NCBI GenBank assembly: GCA_012861695.1
Contig: JAAOOA010000633.1
Location: 160,001-224,000 of the forward strand
Direction of reading: 5' to 3'
Source: Trematomus loennbergii
Taxonomy: Eukaryota > Chordata > Actinopteri > Perciformes > Nototheniidae
DNA: 64,000 bases
In this document: piece by piece, positions 28,555-40,030 of the stretch
How positions within the stretch are numbered: the first letter of the stretch is position 1
Layout of the letters: each line of letters starts with the position of its first letter
The notes under the pieces: model-generated
What the model saw: only the letters and a program-made list of their open reading frames with translations
Database searches by the model: none
What the model was told of the DNA's origin: nothing
Translations under genes and position numbers: made by a program

Positions 28555-29116
28555 TAGACCTCCAGAAAAACGCGATTATGCGATCGCATAATTTACCGCA
28601 TAATCAGCAAAATGGCGCAGATTTTTAAAAGGGCGCATATTATTAAAAGGTCGCATAACCCCCTGCATTTTCCACACAAAGTTGAGGGGAAAAAAAGTTA
28701 ACGTGAAGTAGTGATGTCATCAGCTCGCGCAGGTAAACAACACCGTAGAGTGAATGTGTGGAACTCACACGAGAGAGAAAACAACAGATCAGCGCCATAT
28801 AGATTATTATATACTATTATACTATTATTATTATATACTATTATACGGCTCTGACCAAGATGAAAAAAATCAAATCCATCTCATTTGCCTACGAACATTT
28901 CTGCTAAAGACCGGCGACGGTGACGACCCACTTTGATTCATTCAAACATTCTAAAATGCTTTCTGCTGCTGCGGACAAGAAAGTCAAACAACTCACGTTC
29001 ACCGAGGCATCAACCTCCAAAACCCTTTCGAGGGCTACAAGAAACGAGGTGAGTAGCCTACAAGATTGAAGCTGGTCAGATAACGAACGAGTAAATGAAA
29101 ACAGAATGAGGCGGAG

Positions 29117-29155
<39 letters not shown>

Positions 29156-30379
29156 TGATTAAAATAGCCCATATATAAATACTAGGGCTGTCAAGTTAAC
29201 GCGTTAATAACGCGTTAACGCAAAAAAAAATTAACGCCACTAATTATTTTAACGCGATTAAACGCATGTGTATTTTTTGTCCACGGCCGCCCCGTAGTTT
29301 CAGAGCGCATCGAGTTTAAAATACCATCTACATGCTGATGCTGACAGCCCCGCTCCTGCCGCCCGCTTGTGGCAGACCACACTTCCACGCTCACCGGCAG
29401 GCCCGGACTGGCCATCGGGAGGACCGGGAGGGAGTGTGTATGTGTGTATGTGTGTGTGTGTGTGTGTGTGTATGTGTGTATGTGTGTATGTGTGTATGTG
29501 TGTATGTGTGGCGCGACTCGCGCGAGCGAGGCACACCTTACGTGTTGTTGTTGTTAGCATCTGGTGCTAGCTAGCTGCGCTAACGGATATAAGGAGCTGT
29601 TTCAATGACATTTCGCCGACAACTGCGCCGAGCACTTGACTTTATGCAGGTAGCCAGACAGTGGGACATTGTACGACAAGTCAGCGCACTCAGCACGGAT
29701 AGTACCGCTACATGATTGCAGCGTCCAGGCAGCACACGTTCGAGCATATATGCCTTGAGCGGCACATAGCTCCAATGTATGAGGTGTGAACACACACACA
29801 CACAGTATTATTGTATGAGAGAGGTTCCAGGTTGAATTGAGGCGAATATTTGTAATGTTCAGGTTGTTGTGTTTAATATTCATGAGAATATTTGTCATTG
29901 TTCAAATGATAATAAACAAACATATAAAGCATATTTGTCCACTCATATGTTGATAAGAGTATTAAAAACTTGAAAAATATCCCTCTAAGGTACATTTAGA
30001 ACAGATAAAAAATGTGCGATTAATTTGCGATTAATCGCGATTAACTATGGACAATCATGCGATTAATCGCGATTAAATATTTTAATCGACTGACAGCCCT
30101 AATAAATACATAAATAACACTTTGTGATGTAGCTTGCTTCTAGTATGCTTGTTTATCATAGGAACTCTTTAAAAGGGCTCACTTTCATTCAGTAGTAGCC
30201 TAGTAACAGGGTGTGGGAGAAGAATCACCTTTTTTCCGCCTCCCGCATATTTCGCAACTTTTCGCATATTTAGCATATTTCCGCTACATTTCGCAACTTC
30301 ACCGCATAAAATCACATAAAAACCCCGCATGTTTAATCGCATAATCAAGGATTTTAGCCCGCGTTTTTCTGAGGGTCTA
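28555..30379. mobile_element. DNA transposon with ~20-bp TIRs, GTTAGT target duplication
   Basis: Ends TAGACCTCCAGAAAAACGCG and CGCGTTTTTCTGAGGGTCTA (two mismatches), flanked by GTTAGT at 28549-28554 and 30380-30385. The subterminal DNA is rich in CGCATAAT/ATTATGCG motifs. Near the left end a coding-like exon (about 28956-29048: SAADKKVKQLTFTEASTSK) ends at a GTGAGT donor, so an autonomous relative probably encodes a spliced protein. The rest of the coding part is absent here. Confidence 0.75.
29183..30101. mobile_element. Nested hAT-like element with perfect 8-bp target duplication
   Basis: Ends TAGGGCTGTCA and TGACAGCCCTA, flanked by ATAAATAC on both sides (29175-29182, 30102-30109). Subterminal repeats of TTAACGCG and GCGATTAATCGCGATTAA. 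It includes a (TGTA)n-type microsatellite at about 29435-29510. No transposase remains. Confidence 0.85.
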
Positions 30380-30937
30380 GTTAGTGTTTTTTTTTTTGAT
30401 AAAAAAAAAAAAAAAGATCAGTTAGCTGAGTTTCTTCCCGTTACATGGATATAAAACATTCATAGTTTATTAATATTAAGATTCCTGAGACGTTGTTTCC
30501 TGCAAATGACGCGTTTATCCGCCCGGTACCGGGGGGGCCGTGCGACAGGTTAATGGTGAATGCTAAGCTATAACTAGAAAATGCATTTCCTGCAGAAAAT
30601 GTGTGTGAATGCTGTAAACTGTGAACATTTGTGGCTGAAAATGCAGAAAAAGCTGAATATGTTATTAGCTGAATGGTAGCTGCTTTTAGCTACACAAATG
30701 CAGAAAAAGCTTAATATTTAAAAGAAAGGGTTTAAAAAAAGGTATAAACAACATGTATAGCCTTGATGTCCTGAAATAGCTGAATAATGTAATAGTTGAA
30801 TGGTTTCTGCAGCTGAAAGTAGGCTGAAGGAGTTAAATATCAGATGTAAGTAGTAGTGAATGAATTTGTATTAAGAAGAGAAAAGAAAGTAAAAAGGCTT
30901 GGGAAAGCAGCAGAAGAACTGCAAACTCTTCGACTAA
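30380..30937. other. Non-coding DNA between transposons
   Basis: No gene. It contains loose repeats of GCTGAATAT and GCAGAAAA, and a T11/A15 pair near 30390-30415 that could form a hairpin. Confidence 0.35.
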
Positions 30938-31123
30938 TGCTGCGTTCACACCGGACGCGATGCGAATATTCGCTTCGCTCCAATCGCTCAAGTTTCACTG
31001 CGGCTTGCAGTTTGTTTTATCGCGTCATTCAAAACAGACATACCGTTGACGCGCCGCGCCGTTGACGGACAGTTGAGGTTGTTTACACTTCCAAGATCGT
31101 TTTGATTATTTCTGTCGTTGACT

Positions 31124-32903
31124 ATGGAGGATATAACAACTATTGCTGCTTTGTACCTTCTGTGGAAGTCCTACAAACGTAGCAACAAACGTCGCTCTGT
31201 CTGGGTTCACAATATAATCAAGCGTCGCACACAGTTTGGTGAATATCATTGTTTGATCAAGGAACTGCGCCTGGATGACTGCCGTTTCCAGCGGTATTTT
31301 AGGATGACCTGTGTCCAGTTTGATGATCTTCTAGCTCGGGTTGGTGTCAGGATTTCCCGAATGGACACAAACTACAGGCGTTCCCTCTCAGCTGCGGAGC
31401 GCCTGTCAATATGTCTCCGGTAAATTGCTTTGTTTTGTTTTTTATTAGCGTGTTAATTAGGGATGCCAGCGATTATTCGATTATTCGTTACAGTCTCCAT
31501 AATCGAAGATTATTTTAAAAATTCGATTTTATTTATATATTTCGGGTGTCGAATAATCGATTAATATTCGCCAGGGCTGTCCGATTTTCGATTTTGATCA
31601 TGGTCAGTTTCTGGCATCCCTAGTGTTAATATGAATACAACATATTTAATGAATCTTGCACGTCATGGTGAATCAATGCCACGCACTATGGATCAAAATG
31701 AACTGTTTGTTGTTATTATTTAATTATAATAAACGTTTAAAAGGGATGCTTAAATAACTCCCATCATGATAGTTTTAATGACTTTGTATACTGCAGGGTA
31801 GCTTGTGAATTTACTCCAGGTGGAACTAATTGTCTAATCTGATTTAACACTTGATTATATTTCACATTATTTCAAATCTGGAAAGTAACTAAAGGTATTA
31901 AATACATACCATTTAATGTAGCCTACTTAGTTACTTTACACCACTTTTTCAGGTTATGTCTTCATACAACTTTATTTGATTTATTTTATATATGTTTCTT
32001 TTCTTTTGTGCTGCAGGTACCTCGCTACAGGAGATTCATTCAGGACAATTGCCAACAGCTTCCGTGTTGGTGTCTCAACAGTCTCTACCATCCCTGATGT
32101 GGCCACTGCTATCTGGGACTGCCTTGTGGGGAGTTCATGGCTGTGCCCTCTACAGAGGAGTGAAGGTCAATAGCAGAGAAGTTTGAGGAGCGGTGGAACT
32201 TTCCTCTCTGCTGTGGAGCATTGGATGGGAAACATGTTGTCCTCAAAGCCCCAGAAAACACAGGATCCCAGTTCTTTAATTACAAAGGAACATTCTCACT
32301 TGATCTTTTGGCAGTTGTGGATGCAGAGCGTTGCTTTCGTGTCATTGATGTTGGGGGCTATGGAAGAACTAGTGATGGTGGCATTCTGGCCAACTCTGCT
32401 TTTGGTCAAGCCCTGAAATCTGGCTCCCTCCAACTGCCTGCTGGCCTGCCACTCTCAGGAGTGACCACCTGGGACCCCTGCCACATGTATTTGTTGCAGA
32501 TGAGGCCTTTCCTCTCAGGAAAAACCTCATGAGGCCATTCCCTGGGCGCAACCTTCCCAGAGAGCGCAGAATATTTAATTACCGTCTGTCTCGAGCTCGG
32601 CTTGTTGTAGAGAATGCCTTTGGGATTCTCTCATCTCAGTGGAGGATGTACAGGCGTGTAATTGAGGTCCAGCCAGAAGTTGCAGAGAAGTTTGTGAAGG
32701 CTACCTGTATTCTCCATAACTTCTTGCGCAGGACAACCCAGGCAAACACACAGAGGGCCTTCTCAGTTGCTGATGTGGAGCCACTGCCAGGTCTAGGAAG
32801 AATTGCAGCCAACAACTCCGCAAGAGAGGCCATCAGAGTTCGGGAGGTCTTCACATCATACTTCAATGCAGAGGGAACGGTCCCATGGCAAGACGACGTG
32901 TAA
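31124..32903 (+). CDS. PIF/Harbinger transposase (HARBI1/ALP1-like), frame broken
   Basis: DDE-type transposase that cuts and pastes Harbinger DNA. Exon 1 (31124-31419) ends at GTAAAT and joins exon 2 (from 32017) in phase: ERLSICLR|YLATGDSFRTIA. Helix-turn-helix-like segment SFRVGVSTVS. Catalytic residues expected for the family are visible: D in ALDGKHVVL (32224), D in VADEAFPLR (32499), E in VVENAFGIL (32610). The C-terminus runs to TAA 32901-32903. Net frame changes near 32129, 32163, 32170 and 32480 prevent a continuous reading; three are in short G or A runs. Otherwise the conservation is high, which suggests a young copy or sequence errors. Full length would be near 400 residues, usual for the family. 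Confidence 0.85.
31458..31622. mobile_element. 165-bp hAT-like MITE with perfect 8-bp target duplication
   Basis: Ends TAGGGATGCCA and TGGCATCCCTA, flanked by GTGTTAAT at 31450-31457 and 31623-31630. It lies inside the transposase intron of the Harbinger element, so it is younger than that element. Confidence 0.9.
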
Positions 32904-32920
32904 TGCACCAGCACACATTG

Positions 32921-32944
32921 AAAGGCTCTTTTAAGAGCCACCCA
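32921..32944 (+). promoter_or_regulatory. Histone-type mRNA 3' stem-loop after transposase stop
   Basis: GGCTCT-TTTA-AGAGCC forms a perfect 6-bp stem with a 4-base loop. It is preceded by GAAA and followed by ACCCA, matching the stem-loop consensus of replication-dependent histone mRNAs. It begins 21 bases after the transposase stop codon. No clear purine-rich histone downstream element is visible in the next 60 bases. Confidence 0.6.
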
Positions 32945-32950
32945 CACATA

Positions 32951-34535
32951 CTATTGAGCAACCTCCTGCAACATTTCTATCCCAACACCAGATTTAGGTC
33001 ACCAATTCATATAATTATTTCTGTTAAATCCATGAATTATTGTTTTTGTGAGGTAGTGCCACTTTCTGCTTTTTAAATGACTTTATGATTTTAGGCAAAG
33101 CATATAATAGAAGTACATTTTGACTTTAAATGTAATAGAATTATGAAAATATGCAGTCTGTTATTGTCACGACCCCTCCACACCACGAGGGGTGCCGTCG
33201 GCTCTGTGTGTGTGTGCTTATAGGATCCAGTGCTGTGGGGCCGGCATTTGTCTGATGAGCTGCACCTGTGTCGGGGAGCCGAGAGCCAAACCGGATTCGT
33301 CCCTCGCCCTCATTCCTCTTGGCACTCTCTTCATGCCAGCCTCGGGGGACCTATTGCTGCAGTGTGAGAAAAGTTTTTAGAGAGTACTTGTCCATGGACA
33401 AGTGAGTTTTGGCAATTTACTTGTCCGAATACATTTTTCAGAGACAGTCTGTTAAAGTCCAGTGTGTTTGTCAGTGTTTGTTTCTGTGCTGAGCACCTAA
33501 TCATAACAAATAATCATAACACCTGTGTGAGCCCAGAGATCAAAGGTTTCAATCTGCCCAGCAACACCATGGCAACCAACTGCAGCACTGAGTGCCATTA
33601 AGAATGCATTGAGGATCATATCTGACCATTTTGCCACTGTTCAAAAACTATGGCTCCTATAAAAAAAATGAACAGACCGTGAGCATCAGGGAACCCCAAT
33701 GAACTGATAAATGTTTTTTTTTTTGGGTTTTGTGTGTCAAATGTGAAGATGGAGCAGTTTGTCTAAAGTGTACTTCTCTCTGCTCAAAAGAAAGATCCGG
33801 AAATTGTTTACATGGAGTCTGATGGGAGCTAGGTGGACTTTTTGAAAAGTTTTGTCTCTTCATGCCCTCAAGAGGCATTTTGTTATCTTTTCTTAATTTT
33901 TTTATTTTCCAACCTAGAGAGGTTTTCCTACGTTTTTCATGAAACATTATGTCTGAGGAGTGTAGGGTTTGGGAATTATGGCAAGTTTAAAACATTTTTT
34001 TGGGAGAATTTCAAGCCTTCTCCACTCTGTTTTTGAGATCAAAGCACTCTAGACTTAACGAGCTGCGCAATACACACTAATGTTAAAATCTGGTGCACTT
34101 TGAGCGCCCAATTACTAGAGACCTGATCTAGGGGGTACAACTCTAAAACACTCATATGAAAAAGAGCGGTTTACATTTTAATAATCAATAAGTATGTGAA
34201 CATAACCAATAACCTACCATAGCCATTAACAAATAAATGTAACGTATTTTATTTTTGTTGTTCATTCATATCTTATTTTCCTAGTTAACCTTTATTTATT
34301 TATGCATATTTTTGTATCTCTCCAACTTGAAACGATATTTCTGGTTTACTATAGTATACATTGAAATGATTTCAAACCTGTTTTATTGATCCTAATAATT
34401 ATAAAGGAGTGCCTTGGAAATATGTGTTTACATAATTTGTAAACACATATTTGTTTGAGACCCACTGAGATAACTCGTTTAGTTTGTTGTTATTAATAAA
34501 GAGGGAAGCAGGATCTGAGAGGTTTTGTTGTTGCT
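32951..34535. other. Intergenic DNA with transposon scraps
   Basis: No gene recognised. Bases 33360-33442 are a truncated copy of the left end of the element at 38193. Bases 34396-34460 (ATAAAGGAGTGCCTTGGAAA) share an element end with 53492-53525; here 34414-34448 form a hairpin with a 15-base stem (AATATGTGTTTACA / TGTAAACACATATT). Confidence 0.5.
33360..33442 (+). mobile_element. Truncated left end of the 38.2 kb-type element
   Basis: CAGTGTGAGAAAAGTTTTTA...CTTGTCCATGGACAAGTGAG and the following ~40 bases match 38193-38275 with few changes, then homology stops. Confidence 0.8.
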
Positions 34536-34555
34536 TTTATTAAATATGAATGATT

Positions 34556-34642
34556 TTAATCCAGCGTGTAGACGTTCTCCTGCAGAGGCCTCCTCAGCCG
34601 GATCTCGTAGATGATGTGCGGAGGCTCCTCCTCCTCCGGAAG
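34556..34642 (-). CDS. TIM-like exon 8, cytoplasmic tail
   Basis: LPEEEEPPHIIYEIRLRRPL then QENVYTLD and TAA. Contains two Tyr (IIYEI, NVYTL) that could be phosphorylated. Exon 7 (35662-35629) reaches it one base out of phase. Confidence 0.65.
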   Translation of the reverse strand, partial: LPEEEEPPHIIYEIRLRRPLQENVYTLD

Positions 34643-35060
34643 CTGCAGGAGAAAACATAACTTTATTAACACAACCAGAACCACACAATCACACACAGAA
34701 CCAGCTGCAGGTTATATTAGAATTAGCGTCTCTACTGGTACTCTTTTCACCCTCTGTCTAAAACCAGAGCCCAGTCCAAACTGAGAACAATTTCAAAATC
34801 TGAGAGAAAAGTCAAATTATGAGAAAAAAATGCCAAAAGTCAAATGAAAAAATAGAAATTCTGAAAAATTTCCAAAAAGTATAATTCTGAGAAAAGATGA
34901 AATTCTGAGAAAAGTAAAACATTTGAAATTCTGAGAAAAAAGTCTAAAAGTCCAATTCTGACAGTCAATTCTGCAAAAAAAAGATTATGCGAAAAATGTC
35001 AAATTATGAGAAAAGGAAGAGATGTGTATATGTACATATTGTGTATATATATATATATAT

Positions 35061-35113
<53 letters not shown>

Positions 35114-38100
35114 TATGTATATATATATATATATATATATGTATATGTATTTATTCATTTGACTATCTATCTATTTATTTACCTATTAAACAATGAGGTA
35201 TACCTACATTATGAAGCAAATCATGTATAAATACAACGCCATATGCATACATCAAATGTAACTGACACTGTAATCCCCCTACCCCCCACCCTTCATGTTA
35301 TGTCCTGTCCTACTTCTGATGTATGTGAGCCATGTCCTTGTCCGTGGATTTTTGTCTTTTGTTGTTTAATAAAATAAAATGTTAAAAAAAAGAATTATGA
35401 GAAAAATGTCCAAAAATATCAAATTCTGAGAAAAAAGACAAAAATATCAAATTCTGAGAAAAAAATATCAAATTCCGAGAAAGAAAGTGACCAGAGCCCA
35501 GTCTGCTCTGATTGGTTAGCTGGCCAGCTCTGTTGTGATTGGTCGACCGCTTAGAGATGTCCCGCCCCTAAGCCAATGTGTTGGATCTCTAGCCAATAGG
35601 AGCAGCGCGAGTGTTTCCCTGAACTCACCATCCGCCGCTGAAGGCCCGTCTGTGCACTCCGCCTGCAGAGAGAAAGAAATCACATTAATAACAAACTCTG
35701 CCTGTTTTCATTTTGTGTTGAAGCAGGAAACGTACGTCTGAAGGCGAGGAAGATGAAGATGGAGGCGAAGACGATCAGCAGGACGACGGAGAGCGAGACC
35801 ACAGGGACTCTCGTCTGGAGGGGGGATATTATTATTATTATTATTATTTATAGGTAACGAAAGAAGTGTCAATATTTGATTTTTTTATTAAAATCTCTAT
35901 TTCATACTACGTTGTCAGACTTTTTAGTAAAATATTACACGGCAACGTCTAAGAGTTTTTGTGAGAAAGTTGGAACATTTTACAAAATAAATGTGAACTT
36001 TATAATTTAAACATTTTAATTCTATAAGAAAATTGTGATAATTTACTTAATGAAAAGTTTCCGTATTCTCTGGAAAACGCCAGAATATAACGGAAAAAAA
36101 GGTGGAATGTTAAAAAAGTGATGTTATTCTGAAGGAAGTTGGAACATTTTGAGTAAATCATTTGAATAATTTAAGAAAAAAGTGAAAATATTCCAGAATT
36201 TTGAGAAAAAGTCGGAAATGTTGGGAAAAAAATTCCAAAATTATAAAAGATCTTGGGAATTAATATCTGGGTCTCTATAGTGAATCTCTTTCACACCGGA
36301 GTACTTTTCCCCCCGAACTAGACCGATGGGGGGGGAATTTGGTTTCACACCAAAAGGATCTGGAACTAGTCGCTAGTTTGCGCGAACCTTTTCACCCCCA
36401 GATAGTCCCTGCTAGAGAGGTAGTACTTTCCTGGGGAGGAAATGGTTCGTGGGTGTCGGCCACACAAACCATTTCTGATTGGCTGGGCGAATTGCAAACC
36501 AGTAGAAGCTGCTGGGCCAGTCCCCAACTCCGGGGACTTCGGGTGGCAGTATACGCCGTGAAGTGACGTCAGCGGCTTCATTTGCCTAATCCTTCCCCAG
36601 GGACTTATTCCGGTGTGAACGCGATCTACTAGGACACTTCCAGGGACTAAAGAGTTCGGGGGGAACAAGTACCGGGGACTAAGTACCGGCTAAATGCTTG
36701 GTGTGAAAGTGGCTAAGGAGGTCTCTGTTCACTTATTGGTGCTCAAAGGTCAGTGATCAGCCGCCCTTCGTTTAATTCTATGGTTCCCTCGTTTCTATAG
36801 ATCAGCTCCCATGAGATGAGTCTAATAATGAAATCTAATAATGACCTCAGATGTGAAGGCGTCGGGGTCGGAGGTCGAGTTCCTCCTCAGGAGATCCAGC
36901 TGAGACGACAGCAGCGACCTCCAGTTCACTGCGCGCACACACACACACACACACTTTGAATTACTGAACAAATTAACGTGTGATTTTAGTGAACGCAGCG
37001 TTTCTCGACACGAACGCACACTCAATCTGCAAATGATCTGAAGAGCTGCACAGACAACGTTCTCTAAACTACTGAAAGATTAGAATAAGAGAGGTGCTAA
37101 ACTGACATGACACAGCAGTATGAGTCTAAACCCTGACATGAGGCACAGGTAGATGAGGCTCACCTGTGGTCACCTGACTGGTTCCTGTTGTTGTTGTTGT
37201 TGTTGTTGGAGAGGTGGTGACCGGAGCTGAGAGTAAACACAGTCAGATTAAACTGAGCGATGTGGAGGAACGCTAACTGTCTGTCTGTTTGATTGTGCTG
37301 CAACGTGTCTGAGCCTCAGATTGTCATGTGTCATCTGTAGCTACTGTAGCTACACATCAACGTGTCTCTGAGCCTCACCTTTGACCACCCTCAGTTCATG
37401 ATGACCTTTTTGTCGTTGAAGAGGCCGTGGATATCGACCCGGCAGCAGTACGGCCCGCTGTCCGTCCTCTGAACGTCCAGGATGTCCAGATCCATCTGCC
37501 CGTCCAGAACCGCCCCGCTGAGCCGGTACCGCTCCGACACCTGGGACCAACGCAAGGTCAGTGTGGAAAGAGACTCTCTTCACACAGAGGGGACACATGT
37601 CTCTTCTACATCACATGTGTCCCCTCTTCTACATCAACATGTGTCCCCTCTTCTTCATGTCTCTTCTACATCAACATGTGTCCCCTCTTCTTCATGTCTC
37701 TTCTACATCAACATGTGTCCCCTCTTCTTCATGTATCTTCTACATCAACATGTGGAAAGAGACTCTGAAAGTCTCAGGAACAAAGATTCTCTCTTTTGAT
37801 CCATTTTTATAAAATTTGTCTGAAAATCAGCTGATCAGATTTTGCAAAAAAAAGTTTCCTCTTTGAACATGTTCGTATATATTTTTCAGATTTTTCCAAA
37901 TTCTTTGGGACATCATTCTCATTTATTTGATGTATTTCTCTTCCTCTTTTTAGACGTATTTTTCAGACATTTTTCTTATATCTTTTTAAACTATTTTCTT
38001 ACCTTTTCACTGACATTTTGTACTTTTGGAAAATCTTCCTAGAATTTTTACAATTGTTTTACTTTTTCACGTTTTTTCAACAGAGTATTAATATATCAAA

Positions 38101-39962
38101 AGTACCTTAACAGAGTGTATTAGTACTTCAGCTGTAACAGAGTGTGTGTACAGTGTGTATTAGTACTTCAGCTGTAACATAGTGTGTGTACACAGTGTGA
38201 GAAAAAGTTTTTAGAGAGTACTTGTCCATGGACAAGTGAGTTTGGCAATTTACTAGTCCGAATACATTTTTCACTTGTCCAGAATGGACAAAAATTGGGG
38301 CCACTGGAATCTTCTTCTTCGCCAACGTATTTTACTTTTCCCCACGATTTTTACGTCACCGCTAACGTAAGTGAGCGGTAAGATTTTACTGCATCACACA
38401 TACCTAGGGTTGGGTATAGTTTGGATTTTAACGATTCCGGTTCTGCTTTTCGATTCCGGTTATTTTCGGTTCTCGATTCCGGTTCTTTGAGAGGGTAAAA
38501 TAAGTCCCATGACAAACTGGGAGAAAAACATATTTATGAAAACATTAAGTCAAATCTGTATTCCTATTTAGAAATCACTTCATACTGTTTAATTTCTTAC
38601 GGTTATTGAATACAATTATATAAAAATAATCTCTGCATTGTTTAGTTAGTTCTATGTGGTGCAGTTTGAGAATGTACAATTGGCCCAGTCTCCTCTGATG
38701 TTACACTGCAACCTGCCTGTGAGACAGAGTCCAACCACACATGTCCAACACATAGGCCTAATAATAATAATACATTATATTTATAGCCTATAGGCCTAGC
38801 GCTTTTCTACAACTCAAAGACGCTTGCATGCTTACACATGTCCTGCAACACACATGCTGCAGCTGCCCAGCTGCTCACTGTTTGTAAAAGTAAATAAATA
38901 CTATTTTCATTTCAATAATGTATTTTCTATACCCTGCTTCATAAACAATACTGACATCCCTGTGCTCCTCCGAGTCTGGGGGTCGGGGGATGTGAGGACA
39001 GCGCGAGGACACAGACAGGGAGGCTGATTTACTTCATAAAGGAAATGGCGTCAATATTAACAACATAGGAGCTAAAACGCTTAATAACCTTCATTACGTG
39101 TTAAGAAAGAACATAAGAAAGTTTGACAAAGATTAGGCTGTTAAACGGGCAGCGGGTCCACTGTGTGTAGAAAGAGAGAGGGAGAGAGAGAGAGAGACGC
39201 TGAACTGCACCGTGCAGCGATCAGATGATCCGGAGCATAGAGAGAGAGAGCTGCGGTCCGCGGGTCTCCGCCTCCTGTCCTCACAACTCTTATTAATCAC
39301 GGTACCGGACAATTGTTATTTGTTCCTACTCGGAACCGAGTTTTGCTTCCCAACCCTGCCACTGTGCAACACTTCCCGCACTGCCCCGCCCCCGTCTAAC
39401 AGTACAGAAAGCGCGAGATGCATTTCCTTAGGAATCGACAAGCAAACCGAAACTAACATTTCTAAACGAACAATGGCGGACACGGACAATTTGCGAATGA
39501 GTTCTGCATTTTGTAAACTGAGTTTATCAATAATTGTCAATAAATGAGGGCTAAAAACGTCACTTGTCCGCTGGACAAGTCAATTGACAGATCTACTTGT
39601 CCGACATTGTAAATAACACGTCCCGGGCGGTGGGACGGGTACTTTTTCGCACACTGGTACAGAGTGTATTAGTACTTCAGCTGTAACATAGTGTGTGTAC
39701 AGAGTGTATTAGTACTTCAGCTGTAACATAGTATGTGTACAGAGTGTATTAGTACTTCAGCTGTAACAGAGTGTGTGTACAGTGTGTATTAGTACCTTTG
39801 ACACGACCCCGTTCTCGTCGCTCTGCAGTAAAAGGTCTCGGCACCAGAACGTTCCGCAGCTCCGCCCCCAGCAGACCCGGCTCCGCCCCAAACGCCGGAC
39901 CGAGTACTGACAGAGTGAGCGAGGCCACGCCCCCTTCCCACACCTTGAAGCAGGATGTCCCT

Positions 39963-40030
<68 letters not shown>

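Larger units (their letters stand above)
30938..32950 (+). mobile_element. PIF/Harbinger DNA transposon
   Basis: The left end begins near the GCTGCGTTCACACCGGACGC motif. The element carries a two-exon transposase (31124-31419, 32017-32903) and a nested hAT-like MITE in its intron. I could not find the complementary right terminus downstream, so the 3' end may be truncated or diverged. Confidence 0.75.
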
